A stretch of 64,000 bases of DNA from Talpa occidentalis. Lineage: Eukaryota; Chordata; Mammalia; Eulipotyphla; Talpidae. Numbering within the stretch: position 1 is the first letter of the stretch; the number at the start of each line of letters is the position of its first letter. Where the stretch lies: the NCBI RefSeq assembly GCF_014898055.3, contig NW_023605083.1, positions 95,009,483-95,073,482 of the forward strand, in the 5' to 3' direction. The notes beneath the pieces are model-generated. The model ran no database searches and was not told where the DNA came from. It saw only the letters and a list, made by a program, of their open reading frames with translations. The position numbers and the translations under genes are program-made. This document shows, in pieces, positions 35,931 through 45,835 of the stretch.

Positions 35931-37043
35931 TTATTCGTCCCTCTGAGGTTCTGGCTTTAGGACTCCTTGTAGTATTTTTTGGAGTGGGGGTTTAGTTGCA
36001 ATGAAATTCCGGAGTTTCTGTTTGTCTGGGAAGGTCCATATTCTTTCTTCAAAGAGGAAGGAGAGCTTTGCGGGATAGAGTATTCTTGGTTGGCATCTGT
36101 TTTCTTGGAGTCTGTTGACTATGTCCCTCCACTCTCTCCTTGCCCGTAGTGTTTCTTCGGAGAAGTCTGATGTCAGCCTGATTGGTTTTCCTTTGAATGT
36201 TATCTGTTTCTTCCCTCTTGCCAGCTTCATTATTTTTTCCTTGTCCTGGATTCTTGGGAGCTTTACTATTATGTGTCTTGCTGTATTTTTCCTTTCGTCG
36301 TGGAAGTTTGGTGTTCTTCTTGCTTCTTGTATATCAATTTTCAGCTCCTTCTTCACATTTGGGAAGTTCTCTTCAATTATCTCTTTGAATATTTTCTCTG
36401 TTCCTACATCTCTCTCCTCTCCTTCTGGTATTCCTATAACTCTTATATTTCCTTTCCTCATGGAGTCAGATAGTTCCCGAAGTCTTTCTTCGTTCTTTTT
36501 CCTTCGTACTTCTCTTTCCTTTTCTGTTTTGGTTCTTTTTATTTCTGTGTCTTCAAGATTACTTATTCGTTCTTCCATTTCATCTATTCTGCTTTCATTG
36601 CTTTTCCCAGAATTCTTTAGTTCTTCCATTAATTCTTTGATCTCCTGCATTTCTTTTACTTCCCTCTTTAGGGACTCAATTTCTTTCTTCTGACCATTGT
36701 TTTCCCTCTCTAGGGACTCAATTGCATTCTTCTGATCGTTGATTATTTTTCCCTTATCATTGTTTTCCTTTATGACTTCTGTCAGTTTTTTAATCACGGC
36801 AATTTTAAATTCTCTTTCTGGAAGGCTCAGAAATTCTTCCAAGTTATTGTCTTTGCAATCTGGGGGCTGGCTTTCTTTTTGTGGTGTGCTTTTTCTCTGG
36901 AGAGTTGCTAGGTTGCGTGTGGTTCTTCTCCTCCCTACTGTCTGTTTTCTAATTTGCCGTATGCGTTGGGACACTGTGTTGTTGGGACTGGCCGGCATCT
37001 TGGGTGGGCTTCTCTGTTCCCCTCTGGTTCTTCCAGGAGTCAT
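35931..37043 (-). CDS. L1 ORF1: RNA-binding chaperone, complete
   Basis: Intact 370-codon frame starting at ATG with MTPGRTRGEQRSPPK. ORF1p coats L1 RNA as a trimer and acts as a nucleic-acid chaperone. Residues 1-70 are a basic, disordered N-terminus. About 75-195 form a long coiled coil rich in K and E (DQKNAIESLERENNGQKKEI and following). The RRM follows from about residue 200 (IRVIGIPEGEERDVG), and the C-terminal domain includes KPIRLTSDFS, RREWRDIVNRL and RILYPAKLSF. It is longer than human ORF1p (338 residues), the excess lying in the coiled coil and N-terminus, where L1 ORF1 varies fastest. Confidence 0.95.
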   Translation of the reverse strand: MTPGRTRGEQRSPPKMPASPNNTVSQRIRQIRKQTVGRRRTTRNLATLQRKSTPQKESQPPDCKDNNLEEFLSLPEREFKIAVIKKLTEVIKENNDKGKIINDQKNAIESLERENNGQKKEIESLKREVKEMQEIKELMEELKNSGKSNESRIDEMEERISNLEDTEIKRTKTEKEREVRRKKNEERLRELSDSMRKGNIRVIGIPEGEERDVGTEKIFKEIIEENFPNVKKELKIDIQEARRTPNFHDERKNTARHIIVKLPRIQDKEKIMKLARGKKQITFKGKPIRLTSDFSEETLRARREWRDIVNRLQENRCQPRILYPAKLSFLFEERIWTFPDKQKLRNFIATKPPLQKILQGVLKPEPQRDE

Positions 37044-38307
37044 CTGTCAGTTTCAAGCAGCCTTTAATGGAGAAAGGTCCCTGTTCTAAAATGCCGATGT
37101 GGGGACACACTCCCCTGTGCGCCTGGTCTGCCCCGGCGGTGGGTTCCTGCTCCCCTCTGGGCTTGGACTGCAGGCCAGAGGGGGTCTGGCGTGGGCGAAC
37201 TTCCCCCGCTCACCTCTGGCTCCTGAGGAAGCCTTCTGCAGGTAGTCTTTACTGAAGAAATGTCCCTGTTCTAAAATGGTGATGTGGGACACACTCCCTG
37301 CGCGTCTGGTCTCAGGCACACTCTTCTGCGCGCCTGGTCTGCCCCGGCTGTGGGTGCTCGCTCTCCCTGTGGGCTCAGACTACTTGTTCGGAAGGAGCCA
37401 GGTGTGGGCTAACTCCCCAGCTGGCCACTAGCTCCTTCAGTAGCCTGTGCTGGGGTCAAGTCGCTAGGTGGCGCCAGAGATCTCTCCTAGAGCCCTTGGG
37501 GAGCTGATTTTCCACCCCGTGGGACAGGGAGCAGAGCGGGGATGGTAGGGTACACCTCAACGGCTTTGGGGTGCTGTGTCTGCCTTGTGCCCCACCGTCG
37601 TGGGGAACCCACGCCCCTAATTTCGTGCCCCGGGTCTCAGTTCCAAAGCCCTCAGTTCCAGGACGCGGGCTGTAGCCCAGATCAGTGGCGCGGGAATGGC
37701 GCCTTTTGAATCCCGCTCCCCTGCCTGGGCGCCTTGTTCCTGCTCACTCAGGGAGGGCCTCCGCCGTCTCCCAGCAAGCCTAGGTCACAGGCGCGGGGAC
37801 CTGGGCAGCTGCGATCCGGTCTGGATCCGCGCCACTTTCCGCGCAAGCTTACCGGGCGGCCGGCCGGGGCTGTGTGCTGGTGCTGGTCTCCTCCTGGGGG
37901 GCGGGGTTCTCTTTAATGGCGCCTGGAGCTCACCTCCGCGGCGGATCCTGCAGGGTTCGCCTCAGCTCCCGTTCACGGGGTGTGGTGGCTGCAATAGTTC
38001 CTTTCCACTCCCAGTCCCGCTTGCTGTGTCCGTTTTTCTTGTTGGCCGTTTTGGTTTGTTGTTTCCTCCTCTCTGCCGGTCGGAGAGTGCCGCCTCTGTG
38101 GGCGGGGGAGGGGAGCAGGGTTCTGCGCTTCCCTCCCTTCTAGTCCTCTTTTATGGCCACTTTCTTCTTCGGGCAGTTTGCTGGAGTCGTCCGTTTATCT
38201 TCCGTGTCCCAGTTCTCACTGGGACCTGCCGCTTTTCCTCCCTATTAACTTTTTTTAATGGGAGATCTTACTCGCAGCGTCTCCTCGCCGCCATGTTGCT
38301 CCGCCCC
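37044..38307 (-). promoter_or_regulatory. L1 5'UTR with internal promoter
   Basis: GC-rich, CpG-bearing 1.26 kb region between the L1 5' end and ORF1. At its start on the minus strand is CAACATGGCGGC (38287-38298 on the + strand), a good match to the YY1 site found at the same place in other mammalian L1s, where it sets the transcription start. The ORF1-proximal part holds two diverged tandem units (about 37060-37243 and 37244-37450), each containing 'cctgttctaaaatg' and 'gcctggtctgccccgg'. Confidence 0.85.
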
Positions 38308-38444
38308 TAATCCTATTTTTTATATCATTGTTCATTTTCAAACAATGTTTGCTTCCCCCACCCAGGTGTAGTCCCTATAGAATTTCCTTCACCAGTGCAC
38401 CTGTGCACCATCACCACAGTCCCCTGTGCTCCTCCCCCCCTCAA

Positions 38445-38682
38445 TATTTTATGTATACAAGGACTGGGGTGTGGCCAGAGGTGCAGGGGGTGAGAAGATT
38501 CACCAGAGACAAAGTAGGAAGCAGAACAGGCAGATTTACTGAAATACGCTACTGAGGGGAGCAGCAGGCAAGACAGGCAAGGTCTGCTATGCCATGTGTG
38601 GGTTAGCTGCCTGGCCTGGGATTGAACTCAGGCCAGGGCTGTGATAGTGTTGAGATAACCCCTGCACCACCAGGGAGGCTCT
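38445..38682 (-). mobile_element. tRNA-derived SINE, antisense copy
   Basis: Runs from the eroded tail 'attttatgtatacaaggact' to the head 'accaccagggaggct'. The core 'accagagacaaagtaggaag' and 'ctactgaggggagcagcagg' is clear. It is moderately diverged, and the AATAAA tail is eroded. Confidence 0.85.
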
Positions 38683-38938
38683 AATTTGATTTCTTGACCA
38701 CTTGATAAGAACCCAGGGGATGGAGAAACATTATCTCTTTACCCCTACACTTACACACTCTTCCTCTGAGGAAAGAAAAGATGAAGGATAGAGTTATATA
38801 ATACACAAAGGCTGAAGGGGGTGGTCCCTTGACCATAAATATAAAACTGTGAAGGTCATTAACTTTTATTAACTTCCTGTTGATATTTTGATTATATCTC
38901 CCTTATCCAGGATGGAGCAGAAGGGGGATGATCTCAGG

Positions 38939-39006
38939 TTCATACCTATTTGAAAGACATTTCCCTTTGAACTTCATACCTATTTGAAAGACATTTCCCT
39001 TTGAAC
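38939..39006 (+). repeat. 34-bp perfect tandem duplication
   Basis: A 34-bp unit (starting ttcatacctatttgaaagac) is present twice without a mismatch at 38939-38972 and 38973-39006, followed by the first four bases of a third. The lack of divergence suggests a recent duplication. Confidence 0.95.
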
Positions 39007-39094
39007 TTCACCTTTGCCTTTAATATGGATGCTACCAAAGTGAGACAGAGAAATATGAGCTCTGTCAGTTAGCATAGAGCTAAAAAGTCATCAG

Positions 39095-39250
39095 CAGACC
39101 TCACTTCCAATCCAAGCTATAATATTTACCAATATATGACCTTTGAGAGTTCTTTAAAATGCCTAAACTTCATTTTCCTGACATAAAATGGACACGATAA
39201 TGAACTCACTTCATGAGATTGCTCTAAGGATAAAAGGAGAGAATGCAGGT
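39095..39250 (+). repeat. MIR SINE, sense
   Basis: 'gacctcacttccaatccaag', 'cctaaacttcattttcctga', 'cataaaatggacacgataat' and 'gattgctctaaggataaaag' follow MIR order. It is diverged. Confidence 0.7.
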
Positions 39251-40906
39251 AAAACACCACTACTGTGGTTCCATTGACCATGACTGCTCTGCCTCCACTG
39301 TCTTCTGCTTTCCTCCTCCTTGTTCAACGTGTGCTGTCACAAGCTCTGGTAATCAGCCACTGCATTAGGCAAGTTCAGTCTAAGACAGTCCCTGCATGTG
39401 CATTCCAAGTGGAATTTTGTTGCAAATTTGGCATGATAAAAAAAGATGAAATTGTGAAAAGTGAGACTGTGGATATGCTACATGTTTCTTGTTTCATAGG
39501 TTTATTAACAAACTCAATGGCTAATGGTGCTAATCCTTGCAAACAAGCACCATTTACAAAGAAAAGATACTTTTTGACAAAACTAATCTCTCACTATATT
39601 TGCTTTATAAATCCAGATGTGTGGGGACAAGTTTACTTAAAACAGGTAACAATCATCATAACCATGGCCTTCTTCAAAGAACATGGAGTGCAAAGCACCC
39701 TAACATTCTCATGACTGCTTTTTTGGAGAAATGACCTCCCAATAATTGTCATATTCTTCACTCTTTCCTGGAAAAGTGCTACAAGAACTGCATTTTCAAC
39801 AATTCTTTACTCGGTTATTTTAGCTAAAGAAACATTTGGTGCACAGGGAATGTTTTCAAATGTTTACACCTCTTCAGTATCCAACATTCTCATGATAGGC
39901 CCACTCAACCTGGGAAAGCATCTTAAAAATACTTGGCTACCTCAGAAAGGCTCTCCATTTCTGCCAAAATATTTCTTTAATGTATTCTTGCTTTTGACAA
40001 CCTCCTCTACATCCTTTGCTTATCCACATGCCTAATAACATCCCAAGAATTCAGACAGTCCCCCACGTGTAACAAAGGAGATGGGCTAACACCTGTGCTT
40101 AATCTGGAGGCCCACCCAGGACAAGGAAGTTCTCTCCTATCTGCCTCTGAGGCCATTGCCAATCTTTCCAGTCATGCTCACCCCTGAGCCTTACTTTTAG
40201 TATTTTAGGATAATTCCATATTCAAGATGCATAAGTGAAAAATGCATTATTTCAAAACAGATTATACAATTTAATTTCAACTTGATTTTACATATAATTA
40301 AGATACATAAAAATATGAGTAGTAGTGATTATCTCTGGGGAGTACATTTTGAATGGGTTTATTACTTAACTGTGTTTTCTTTTCATGTATATTAATAGAT
40401 TATAGTAGTAAAAATATATTATAGTAGTAGCAATTATAGATTATAGTAGGAAAAACAAGTAAGTCATTTTCATGGAGTATATACTCACTCCAAAGTAAAA
40501 TATCATTAGAGAAGGGCATCTAATGAGAAACAACAGCCTACTGTCCTTCTAATTCTTTTGTATATTTCAACTGATTATTTATGCCACTAGGACCTTGCTA
40601 CCTAGTGTCTTCAGTATGTTTTATTTGGCCCGTAGTGTTTGAAAATTATTTATCTCATTTTGAACAACAGATTTTTTTTTTAAATTGGATTTCCAGCCAG
40701 TCTTAAAATAATCAGAGAGGTCCACATAGCATTGCTTGACCCTGGAGTTAAGGAATTACTTCCCATTCAAGCAGATAGTTTTGTTGCATTTTGCCATAGC
40801 GCCCACCATGAGAACTATGTCCCCCACCATAGCCTCCATCATTTTAACCCTAGATTCACATGCCAGATTATATGATCATCCTGTCTCTCTGTTTATTTGA
40901 CTGTCT

Positions 40907-41076
40907 TCTTTTTTTAAAATATTTATTTATTTATGCATACAAGAACTGGGGTACAGGCCAGAGATGTGAGGTGTGAGAGGATCCACCAGAGACAGAGTGG
41001 GGAACAGAACAGGCAGACTGTCTGAAATGCACTGCTGAGGGGAGCAGTGGGCAAGACAGGAGAGGTCTGCCTCACC
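40907..41076 (-). mobile_element. 5'-truncated tRNA-derived SINE with target duplication
   Basis: Only the tail and the middle are present; the tRNA-like head is missing after 'gagaggtctgcctcacc'. The 10-bp word ttgactgtct flanks it at 40897-40906 and 41077-41086, so truncation happened at insertion. Confidence 0.9.
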
Positions 41077-42017
41077 TTGACTGTCTGACTTCTATTTATG
41101 TGGTGACTTCTAAACAGACTTCTACTCTATGTATTCCATCACGTAGAGGTAGCTTCCTCTGACCCCTCAGTTTCCAAGATTAAGTTATTATCCTTTCCTC
41201 AGCTTCCAACTCCCAACTTTGGTTATCATTACTCATCACATTTTTTTTGCTTTTAATTGCCAAGACTGAAAATATCTAATTCTGTCCTGAAACCAAAAAT
41301 TGTATCCCATGTTCTATCAACTGATTCCAAAAGTTGAAAAACAGAAAATTTAATTTATGTTCTGTGAATGTGTCTACATTGTTCATAGTATATCTACATG
41401 GTACTCTATAATTACTCTTCCATTTTTATATAACCCACTCACCCAACTTGTTTCTACCTTTCCTTTATTTTTTCTCTTCCATTAGTTCCTTTTGCATTGC
41501 TTTAATTGCTTTTAAACTCACCATCTAATTCAGTGTTCTATCAATTCTTCTTTTGTCCCTAAGACCTCTCACTTGCATCTCCAGCTCAGCACTCTAATCA
41601 GTCTTGGAGAGTAAATACATTTCACTGTTTCCGTGGATTGATTCCAATGACTTCTGGCCCCCCATGCCTTCTCTTTTCTTAATTTCTTCTCTAGTTTTGG
41701 CTATGGCTCATTCTTAAGTAACTTTCTCAGAAATGTTAAGACATGAATGTTCTGAGTAGTTTCAGCCTAGAAATGTCTTTCTTTTCAAACTGAACTGAAA
41801 ATATTGCTGAGTGTTGAATTCTGAGTTGCTAATTTGCTCCCTTAGAGCGCTGAATGCTCTATCCTCCTAGCTTGTGAGAAGCCTGAGAACAGTCAGGGTC
41901 CTATTCCTTTGTCAATGTACTATTTCCACCTTTCTGGAAGTTTTTCCATTTTTCTTTATTCTTGATGTGCTTAACTGCCTTTATTTTTTTTTATTTGTAT
42001 GTTTTACTTTATGTTTT

Positions 42018-42057
42018 CTCTCTCTCTCTCTCTTTTTTTTTTTTTTTTTTTTTTTTG
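42018..42057 (+). repeat. (TC)n/(T)n low-complexity tract
   Basis: Alternating TC followed by a run of Ts over about 40 bp. It is likely length-variable. Confidence 0.95.
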
Positions 42058-42444
42058 CTTATTCAAGGTGTTTGGCATGTAGAAGCTAATTTTTTTTCTA
42101 GTTCTGCAAAATTATTTTGCATTATTTCTTTGGCAATCTCCCCTTTGTCTTCTTTGTAGTCTTATTTTCTCAAACACGTTGGTTTGGATGTTGAATCTTC
42201 TGATAGGTCCTCTATTTTCTCTCATCTTATTTTCACTTTATGATTCCTTGTATTCTCCAGGTTTCCTCGAATTCATCTTCTAATCCTTCTTTTGAGTTTA
42301 TTATTTTTTACATTAACAATAAGTCATTTACACAAGTGGTTGCTCCTTATATCTTTTACAGCGTCCTCTTCTTTTTTTATAGATGAAACATCTTGTGTCT
42401 TTCTGAGAAACTGATTATGAAGAGTTTTGTGTTGTCATTATTTC

Positions 42445-42545
42445 TTTTTTTTTAAGATTTATTTTTTTTTTATTTATCTATACAAGAACCGGGGTACAGA
42501 CCAGATTCGCAGGAGGGTGAGAGGATTCACCAGAGACAGAGCTTG
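42445..42545 (-). mobile_element. Severely 5'-truncated tRNA-derived SINE
   Basis: Tail 'ttaagatttattttttttttatttatctat', then 'acaagaaccggggtacagac', ending in 'caccagagacagagc'. Only about the last 90 bases of the SINE are present. The flanks ('gttgtcattatt' and 'cgtcaattct') suggest an imperfect duplication. Confidence 0.8.
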
Positions 42546-43415
42546 TCGTCAATTCTGTGACTGATTATATTTTTCCTGGATCACTTTTTTCTTCTTGTTC
42601 ACCTAGACTTTCATCAAATGCCTTCTTGTCTTTTCAGATTTGTAAGATCAGTGATCAAAAGCTGATTCTCACTCTCCAGACAAGGGTAGAGCTGGTTGAC
42701 TGGAACAATTTATTTCCAACTTGGAATCCATAGTACATGAGTTGTGTTGGATGCATCTAAAGTGCCAGCATGTGGTATCTTTTTCTGCCACTATTAAAGC
42801 TCTTGCCTGGTGCCATGCTACATGAAGGCATTTCATATAGAGCATGGAGATAAGTGGTAGAAGATCAATAGACTTATAATTAACCTTCTTATTTTCAGCA
42901 TCCTTCTTGATCACACAGATATTCCCAAATCCCCAGTGTATTTGGGGCTGTGCAGGGCTGATCAGTTCTCCTTTTGGTGAACTGAGGCCTACTCTATGTT
43001 ACAGCTTCCTTTTCCTTGCTCTAGCAGTTTCTACTCCTCTATCAATGTTATCTTCTTAAATCTAACGAATCCTTCATCCTCAATGGCCCTCAACATTTGC
43101 TTGGTGTTATGGGCTTATGACTTTTAATTGCTTCATAGTCATTTTAGAAACATCTCTGAAAGCTGTAAATGAGTGTGGACAGCCTGCCATCATTAACTAG
43201 ATGGTTCACCACCTGCTTTTCAGACTGTTTGGATGTATAAATATACCTCTTAATTTATATCTCTTGTGACTTGGTAATAATCAGCAAAGCATCATGAACC
43301 CTGGTTACTGCATACACATCAAATATTTAGAGGTGTCTGCCGTGAATCCAAGTATCATTGTATGTGCAAATATGTGTTCTGGTGGCAAAAAAAAAAGCTA
43401 TGTGTGTCGATTTTT

Positions 43416-43693
43416 TTCCCTAAAGATTTATTTATTTATTTATTCATACAAGAACCAGGGTACAGGCCAGATGGGCAGGAGGGTGAGAGGATTCACCAGA
43501 GACAGAGCGGGGAACAGAACAGGTAGACTGATGAAATACACTGCTGAGGGGAGCAGCGGGCAAGACAGGAGATGTCTGCCACGCCATGTGGGACCCTCGC
43601 GGGCCGGCCAGCTGGGATCGAACCGGTGCTGCAGAGACTGCGGACAGCTTCACAGCGCGGCGCTCAACCACCTGCGCCACCAGGGGAGGCCCA
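43416..43693 (-). mobile_element. tRNA-derived SINE, young antisense copy
   Basis: Full-length copy with a clear polymerase III promoter on the minus strand: A box in GGTGGCGCAGGTGGTTGAGC and B box in ACCGGTTCGATCCCAGC. Tail is AATAAA repeats then TCTTTA. The 17-bp flanks tatgtgtgtcgattttt (43399-43415) and tatgtgtgtcaattttt (43694-43710) differ at one base. CpGs are still present, consistent with a recent insertion. Confidence 0.93.
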
Positions 43694-43819
43694 TATGTGT
43701 GTCAATTTTTAATAAATTTAGAAAAAAAATTGAAGCCATGACTTCTTTAAAATATATTCCTATACTTCAGGATAATGGAAGAAAACAGGTGAGGTTAAGT
43801 AAAAGTTACATAGTATTCT

Positions 43820-44225
43820 GAACAACTTAAAGCAAGGCGAGGACTAGATTGCAGACAGCCAATCATAAATCATAGACCTGCGGCAGCAGACACAGTGTGT
43901 GTTCACCCCAGGCCTCCTTGGGATCCTTGTGATCATTTTCAGGCATCCCTAGGCTTAGTCTTGATTTTCCTTCTAATAGCAGCAGCTACACCTTTTTGGC
44001 AGGCTACTGGAACCTGTTTTTCCCAACATAAGGAGTGATGGAACTTAAACCAATCAGCCCCCATCATGTCTGTCACCCCTCCTAAACCTTAAAAGGTCTA
44101 AGGCATTGGAGTAGGTCAGGACAGCTCTAGCCCACTCTCTCCCTTTGGGAACACTGGGGGTCTCCCTGAGATTACTCCTCAATTGCTTTTCTTTCCTTCC
44201 CTGTCCTACCTTCCCCAGTCTCCCA
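43820..44225 (+). mobile_element. Possible LTR (promoter-like, unproven)
   Basis: Contains 'aaaccaatcagcccccatca' (CCAAT box), then 'aaaccttaaaaggtctaagg' (TATA-like) and 'ctctccctttgggaacactg', in an order seen in retroviral LTRs of the ERV1 type. I see no AATAAA, no paired LTR and no target duplication. It could equally be an unnamed non-LTR repeat. Confidence 0.3.
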
Positions 44226-44342
44226 CTACATCCCCCACGGAGTTCTCCTTAAAAAATCACCTACATGTGGATCCTGTCTCAGAAGCACTGGAGGGAACTT
44301 GAACTGAATTTGCTGACAGACCTTCTGTTCCTTCCCGAACAG

Positions 44343-44462
44343 CACCTGAATGAAAACCTGGCAAAACTCACAGCCAAGTTTGAGAAAGCAACGGCAGACA
44401 AACTCAAATGTCAGCAAGAAGCCGAAGTGACCGCAGGCACCATCTCCCTTGCAAATCGCTTG
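44343..44462 (+). CDS. DNAH9: Axonemal dynein heavy chain exon F (stalk coiled coil 2)
   Basis: Phase-0 exon of 40 codons, [20 protein letters not shown] onward, ending TISLANRL; acceptor tcccgaacag, donor |gtgagt. It forms the descending helix CC2 that packs against the helix from exon D. The words [15 protein letters not shown] and TISLANRL are typical of the lower stalk and its return into AAA5. It joins exon E across the L1-filled 16 kb intron. Confidence 0.95.
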
Positions 44463-45835
44463 GTGAGTGTGAGTCTCAGCAGCCCAAGCTGTAATTATAT
44501 TAGCAGAGCTTGTCAAGCTCTGCAGAGGTGCAAAATACATGAGCACAGCTTAGCACAGCTTAGCACAGCTTTCACTTGGGGGGAAATATTAAAATGTGCC
44601 AAGATACAGGGATCATCCTGAGAAAAGTGTGAATGCACACCCTAGTCTGGTGAAAGGAGTTTTCCTACAGAGACAGCTAGGAGGATGGGGACACTGGAGC
44701 TATCACGCAGGCCACGAGAGACCTATGTGTCTCAACCAGGGGAAGAGCAAAAGACAAAGCTAGCATATGACAGGCAAACTCCAAAGCACCTACCTGTGTG
44801 ATGTTTGATAATAAAGGAATGGGCATGATTAGGACCTGAGATTAAAGCAGAAAATAATGAGACTGAGGGACTGAGAGCATTTCCAAATATGATCTTACTG
44901 TACTGACACACATGAGTGTGTCTGTATACCAGTACATACACACTGGCCTCCGGAAAAAATAAATCTGATGGTGACAACAGGCTGCTTGTGTTCTAAGTGT
45001 CTGTTGTTGTGTAACAAACTACCCCAAAACTTAGTAATTTAACACAATAACCATTTCAATGTATCTTTGGAGATTGTGGGTTAGGAATTTGGGTTCTTCC
45101 ACTCCATGTGGTGCTGCCTGGGCCACCATGTTAGTCAACTGGTGCATGGGTCGGCTTGGTGGGTCTAAGACAACTTTCTTTTACATGCATCTTGACATCT
45201 TTCAAGACAGAAAAAAAAAAAAAACAAAGGTAAGTCCTAACACAGAAGCTAGGTCCACTCTACACTTAACAGACCTAGGTATACAAGATTGCTGTCCTCC
45301 CTGGAAAGTTGTGCCATCCCAACGTGGGTCAAGCAGAGGCAAGATGCATTCATACCTATGATTCAGAACTTCAAATCTGTATCATAATTATGGTAACTAT
45401 CTCCCCCACCCACTGAGAATTATTTATAGCATGTAGAATTGACTTTATTTTCATAGCCCCAGTATTTTGGAGAGGAGAAGGGAGACAAGTGCCAGTAAGG
45501 CAATGAACTCAGTGATTAACACACACAGTCATATTTAACCCTCTCAGCAGCCCTTTGAGGTGGATGGTGTGAGTCTTTATACCTGCAAAGGGCATGGTCT
45601 AGAAGCTAGCATTCCAAACTCATCATCTTTCCACAGCCCACATAATGATGGCACACAGTATGGTCTTATTTACTGCAGTCAGTACAAATCCCCACTGATC
45701 AAACAGGCCACAGAAGTGACACTCTGAGTTGTCCTGCTACTAAACTTGTTCTGTACATTCTCTATGACAGACTCTGGCCCCATGTAGCCTGCAGGATGAT
45801 GAATCTTCTCTTCTCTCTGGTCTTTGAAATGATAG
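44463..45835. other. DNAH9: Intron between exons F and G
   Basis: GT-AG intron of 1,373 bp, phase 0. At 44999-45215 lies an old interspersed repeat ('tgttgttgtgtaacaaactaccccaaaact'), probably an LTR or DNA element. At 45470-45610 is an L2-like bit ('ccctctcagcagccctttgagg'). An A run is at 45211-45224. Confidence 0.75.

Larger units (their letters stand above)
31845..38307 (-). mobile_element. Full-length LINE-1, antisense to the gene
   Basis: About 6.46 kb with every L1 part in order on the minus strand: 5'UTR (38307-37044), ORF1 (37043-35931), a 75-bp spacer, ORF2 (35855-32277, with its C-terminal tail to 32028) and a 3'UTR ending in an A tail with AATAAA near 31850-31860. The 5' end reads GGGGCGGAGCAACATGGCGG, consistent with full-length transcription start. 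Of the three large L1s here it has the most intact ORFs, so it is probably the youngest. I could not fix a clean target duplication; taattatttttt (left) against taatcctatttttt (right) is a candidate. Confidence 0.95.
28091..44342. other. DNAH9: Intron between exons E and F
   Basis: GT-AG intron of 16,252 bp in phase 0, the largest complete one in the window; it interrupts CC2. More than half is L1 (28186-31505 and 31845-38307). SINEs lie at 38445, 40907, 42445 and 43416, a 34-bp tandem repeat at 38939 and a MIR at 39095. The stretches 31517-31840, 39260-40890, 41090-42010 and 42550-43400 show nothing I can name. Confidence 0.85.

Noticed and set aside
36115..36693. 192-codon open frame on the + strand
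   Set aside because: It lies exactly opposite L1 ORF1; Ser/Phe/Leu-rich text mirrors the Lys/Glu coiled coil codons. No independent evidence for a gene.
43416..43693. tRNA-like A and B boxes that might suggest a tRNA gene
   Set aside because: They are the promoter head of the SINE; no cloverleaf with acceptor and anticodon arms, and the same head is repeated in other SINE copies.
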